DNA from: Roseovarius sp.
Lineage (GTDB): Bacteria; Pseudomonadota; Alphaproteobacteria; Rhodobacterales; Rhodobacteraceae
DNA: 9,200 bases
Assembly (NCBI GenBank): GCA_023260815.1
Contig: JALQUE010000062.1
Location: 1 to 9,200 of the forward strand
Direction of reading: 5' to 3'
In this document: piece after piece, positions 6,682 through 9,200 of the stretch
Layout: every line of letters starts with the position of its first letter
How positions within the stretch are numbered: the first letter of the stretch is position 1
Position numbers and translations under genes: made by a program
The notes under the pieces: generated by a model
What the model was told of the DNA's origin: nothing
Database searches by the model: none
What the model saw: the letters and a program-made list of their open reading frames with translations, nothing else

Positions 6682-9200
6682 CAGCACCAGATATGTGCTG
6701 GAGGTGTTTTGCGCGGCATCTGTCGTCGTGACCACCAGATGCGAGCCATCGGGGATCGATTGAACCTGGCCCGACTGATTGAGGAAGACATAATCCGTCT
6801 CGCCGAGGAAGTCCTTTTCATTCTCATAGAGCGCCATTTCGCTGACCGAGGCATCGGCCCCGACCTTATGCACCGAGACGGGATCGTCGCCTGTTTCGGT
6901 GGTGATATAGCGATAGCCGCCGCCCTGCCGGAAATATCCCACGATTTCGGCTTCTCCGGGGGCCACCGTATCGAGCGTGATCGATCCGGGGATGGTTTCG
7001 ACGTTGCCGGCGGGATCGGTGACCGTGATCGTGGCTTGCGCCGTCGTATCCGTGCGGGGCACGTGATCTTGCGGGATGGTCAGCGTCCACTCGCCATTGG
7101 CGTCGCTGGAGGCGCGATAGGTCCGGCCGAAAATCTGGATCCGGAGTTGGGAATTGGCCTCGGCTGTGCCGGTCATTTCCAACCCGCCCTGCGCGGCGGC
7201 GATATTGGCCACGCCGTTGATCGCGCCGGTCGTCGCCCCCTGTGCCACGTCCAGAACCACGGTGTCGATGAAGATCGTCTCGGGCAGTTCAGTGATGTTG
7301 CCAACCGGATCTTCGACCGACACGGTCAGCGTCGCGTTGCGCTGGCCAGAGGGGATCGAATTCGGCCCGAACCGCGCCGTCCAGTTGCCTTGGCCATCCA
7401 CCAGTGCCTGCCGGCTGACACCGTCGATATCCACCCAGACGATCGATCGCGGCTCGATCGTGCCGGTGATGTCGAAACCGGACCGCACGATGTCGGAGTT
7501 CAGAACGTTGCGACCATCACTGGTGGTGGCGAATTGTGGCGGCGTCAGTTGCAGATCATCCACGCGGGTATCGACAAGCAGGGTGCGGCTGACGGTATCG
7601 CTGTTGCCGTAGGGATCGGTGATCGTTGCCGACACGACCGGATTGTGCAGGCCCGGTGTCAGGTCCTGCATGTCATAGCGTTGCTGCCAGACACCCACGC
7701 TGTTGGCGCGCACAGTGAATTCCACCCCGTCCAGATCCACGACCACATTGGCAAAGGGATCCGCAGTCCCCGAGACGATGACGCCGTTTTGATAGGTGGT
7801 TGCGTTGATGATGCCCTGATACCCGATGGCGTCGCCGTTCAGGGTCAAGGTGCCCGCCTCGGTATCGACCGAGATACTGCGCGATATGGACCGCTGGTTG
7901 TCCGCGGCATCAGTCGCGGTGATCGTGACGTCACGCTGATAGGTGCCCGGCGGGATCTGAGACCCTGAAAATTCAGCCGTCCAGTCGCCGTTTGCATCCA
8001 GATCGGCATTGACGACGGCGCCCATGAACCGCAGGACAACCGATGTCGAGCCGGGTTCCACCGTGCCGTTCAGGGCAAAGCCTCCGCCGATCTCGGACTG
8101 GCTGATGACACCGTCATCGCCGCCAATCGTCCCCCATTGGGTCAAGTCACGCACTTCCATGTCGACGCGGATCGTCTCGGAGGCGCGGCTGATATTGCCT
8201 GCGGCGTCTTGCGTGATCGCGGTGATGGTCGCATCGAACTGCGTATCAGGCAGCGCAAAGGGATCGAACTCGGCCCGCCACTGGCCGTTCGTGCCGGTGG
8301 ACACCAGCTGTGTCTGGCCGTGGATCGACACCGTCACCTGTGTGCCACGCTCGGCGGTGCCGGTGATCACCAGACCTTCGTTGCGGGCGACATCGCCGTT
8401 CAGCACGCCGTTGATGCCGACGGCATTGGCGTTGATCGTCAGTTCGGGATGAATCGTGTCGATCGAGATCGTTTCGGTGAGGGTGGTCGTGTTGCCCGCC
8501 GTGTCCGAGGCGACGATGGTGACCAGTTCGTCATAGTCGCCATCCGGCAGGTCACCGGGCTGGAAGGTCACCATCCAGTCGCCGTTGTCGTCGACTGTGG
8601 TGGTTTCCGTTGCGGTGCCGATGGTCACCTTGATCGTGGCGCCCACCTCTCCGGTGCCTGAAATATCGACGCCATCGCGATAATCGTCATGGTTGACCAC
8701 ATGATTTGCCGACATGACACCTTGGGTAACCTCGGCGTCGGGGGGCGTTGTATCGATCGTGACAACCGGGCCTTGAAGGATGGTTCCGGTGTCGTCGGGT
8801 TCGATCACGGTGACGGTGACGCCGTGCCCGCCATCCGGCGGGAAATCAGGGCCTTGGAAGACCGTTTCCCATGTGCCGTCGCGCTTGGCGGTTGTGTTAA
8901 CTGTCTTGCCGCCGATCTCAACCGCCACTGTCGATCCGGGTTCGGCACGCCCCGTGATTGTGATCGAGCCGTTTTCCGCCCCGTCACCGCCGATCGAGAT
9001 CAGACCTTGTTCGTTGACCGTCGGCTCAATGCGCGCGGACGGGCCGCCGCCTGGCAGATCACCGCCTCCGCCTGGCACATCGCCGCCGCCGCCCGGCACA
9101 TCGCCGCCGCCGCCTGGCACATCGCCGCCGCCGCCTGGGACCACGCCGCCATCCGGGGCCACGCCGCCACCGATGCCGCCCGGCACACCGCCGCCGTCAC
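6382..9200 (-). CDS. Large Ig-like-repeat type I secretion substrate / putative adhesin (5' end outside window)
   Basis: The frame is open through the right edge, so only the last ~938 residues are seen; the GTG at 9186 is internal. Numbering from that GTG, residues 1-50 are a Gly/Pro/Asp linker with four VPGGGGD heptads (16-43). Seven Ig-like modules follow (about 51-740), each about 98 residues, with a TGT/SGT strand, an NG-x-W turn (e.g. DANGDW 397-402), a D-x-x-GN motif and a closing I/V-D-T. An eighth divergent module (741-836) leads to a C-terminal tail (837-934) with LTLTEEQLLALSD, DTLQIEGGIDDTVIITG and a final LGQDATIIVDDKIDVIT. Such tails are typical of type I secretion substrates. 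The protein is acidic, with no Cys in the visible part and no RTX nonapeptides. Its place directly before its own outer-membrane, ABC and HlyD genes suggests a LapA/BapA-like surface adhesin. Binding partner unknown. Confidence 0.88.
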   Translation of the reverse strand, partial: DGGGVPGGIGGGVAPDGGVVPGGGGDVPGGGGDVPGGGGDVPGGGGDLPGGGPSARIEPTVNEQGLISIGGDGAENGSITITGRAEPGSTVAVEIGGKTVNTTAKRDGTWETVFQGPDFPPDGGHGVTVTVIEPDDTGTILQGPVVTIDTTPPDAEVTQGVMSANHVVNHDDYRDGVDISGTGEVGATIKVTIGTATETTTVDDNGDWMVTFQPGDLPDGDYDELVTIVASDTAGNTTTLTETISIDTIHPELTINANAVGINGVLNGDVARNEGLVITGTAERGTQVTVSIHGQTQLVSTGTNGQWRAEFDPFALPDTQFDATITAITQDAAGNISRASETIRVDMEVRDLTQWGTIGGDDGVISQSEIGGGFALNGTVEPGSTSVVLRFMGAVVNADLDANGDWTAEFSGSQIPPGTYQRDVTITATDAADNQRSISRSISVDTEAGTLTLNGDAIGYQGIINATTYQNGVIVSGTADPFANVVVDLDGVEFTVRANSVGVWQQRYDMQDLTPGLHNPVVSATITDPYGNSDTVSRTLLVDTRVDDLQLTPPQFATTSDGRNVLNSDIVRSGFDITGTIEPRSIVWVDIDGVSRQALVDGQGNWTARFGPNSIPSGQRNATLTVSVEDPVGNITELPETIFIDTVVLDVAQGATTGAINGVANIAAAQGGLEMTGTAEANSQLRIQIFGRTYRASSDANGEWTLTIPQDHVPRTDTTAQATITVTDPAGNVETIPGSITLDTVAPGEAEIVGYFRQGGGYRYITTETGDDPVSVHKVGADASVSEMALYENEKDFLGETDYVFLNQSGQVQSIPDGSHLVVTTTDAAQNTSSTYLVLDEVNTSTVDLSNPNLADFQIDTVDLRFADRSQLTLTEEQLLALSDNSDTLQIEGGIDDTVIITGAQRVSGGAFEPQGYDIYTLGQDATIIVDDKIDVIT
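6682..6966 (-). repeat. Divergent eighth module of the adhesin
   Basis: Residues 741-835 keep the module length: the closing Asp at 836 is 97 residues after D739 of the previous module. They also keep a D-A-A-Q-N version (823-827) of the D-x-x-GN motif. The TGT strand and the NG-x-W turn are missing. The front half is instead Tyr/Gly-rich (GYFRQGGGYRY, 750-760). It may cap the Ig stalk. Confidence 0.6.
6967..9036 (-). repeat. Seven tandem Ig-like modules (~98 aa each)
   Basis: Module ends on the + strand are about 9036-8749, 8748-8455, 8454-8158, 8157-7861, 7860-7567, 7566-7261 and 7260-6967. The closing Asp of each lies at residues 145, 243, 342, 441, 539, 641 and 739, a spacing of 98, 99, 99, 98, 102 and 98. 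The NG-x-W turn is well kept in modules 2, 3, 4 and 7, is DGTW in module 1 and QGNW in module 6, and is altered to VGVW in module 5. The modules look clearly diverged in protein sequence, so this is an old array and not recent amplification. The fold assignment (bacterial Ig-like, cadherin-like sandwich) rests on motif pattern only. Confidence 0.85.
9050..9141 (-). repeat. 21-bp tandem repeat encoding VPGGGGD heptads
   Basis: Four units of 21 bp lie at 9050-9133. Those at 9071-9091 and 9113-9133 are identical and the one at 9092-9112 differs by one base; the unit at 9050-9070 and the sequence beyond 9134 are degenerate. Because 21 is a multiple of three, copy-number change keeps the frame. 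The encoded Gly-rich run would be a flexible, unstructured spacer between the off-window N-terminal part and the Ig stalk. Confidence 0.9.

Noticed and set aside
6484..7968. 494-codon open frame on the + strand inside the adhesin gene
   Set aside because: It is antisense to a clear repeat protein, has the His/Arg/Gly/Asp-rich composition of a reverse-frame shadow, and shows no family motif. High GC makes long antisense frames common.
9050..9141. Regular short repeats considered as a CRISPR array
   Set aside because: The 21-bp units are directly tandem with no unique spacers, are in frame, and encode VPGGGGD heptads.
9184..9186. GTG at 9186 as the start of the adhesin
   Set aside because: The frame continues open to the window edge with the same Gly-rich coding pattern, and a start inside a glycine linker with no ribosome-binding site is unlikely.

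Overview
The window is high-GC DNA with tightly packed genes. Its protein families and gene style suggest an alphaproteobacterium, most likely of the Rhodobacterales/Roseobacter type; this is an inference from the look of the proteins, not from a marker gene. There is no tRNA, rRNA, insertion sequence, integrase or CRISPR array. No gene-free stretch exceeds 300 bases; the longest gap is the 166-base divergent region at 937-1102.

Left part (1-1540): housekeeping and stress genes. The 3' part of a nitroreductase-family flavoprotein (+) converges on a small heat-shock protein of the Hsp20/alpha-crystallin family (-). The Hsp20 gene is divergent from dtd (+), a D-aminoacyl-tRNA deacylase. The hsp20-dtd gap holds a candidate sigma70-type promoter and a perfect 16-bp tandem duplication in the dtd leader.

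Right part (1552-9200, all on the - strand): a type I secretion locus read from right to left. First comes a very large repetitive surface/secreted protein whose N-terminus lies beyond the right edge. It has a glycine-rich heptad linker, seven clear Ig-like modules of about 98 residues, an eighth divergent module, and a C-terminal tail of the kind found in type I secretion substrates. After a 76-base gap with a strong stem-loop come three exporter genes: a lipoprotein-type TolC-like outer-membrane factor, an ABC transporter with a degenerate C39-like N-terminal domain (LapB type), and an HlyD/LapC-type periplasmic adaptor. The outer-membrane and ABC genes overlap by 4 bases (GTGA) and the ABC and adaptor genes are 3 bases apart, which indicates one translationally coupled operon.

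Together the right part looks like a biofilm/adhesion system of the LapA-LapEBC kind: a long Ig-stalk adhesin delivered through its own dedicated exporter. No LapG/LapD-type release proteins, regulators or RTX nonapeptide repeats are visible in the window. The individual families are known; the less ordinary points are the module architecture, the lipidated outer-membrane factor, the heptad repeat and the intercistronic hairpin.
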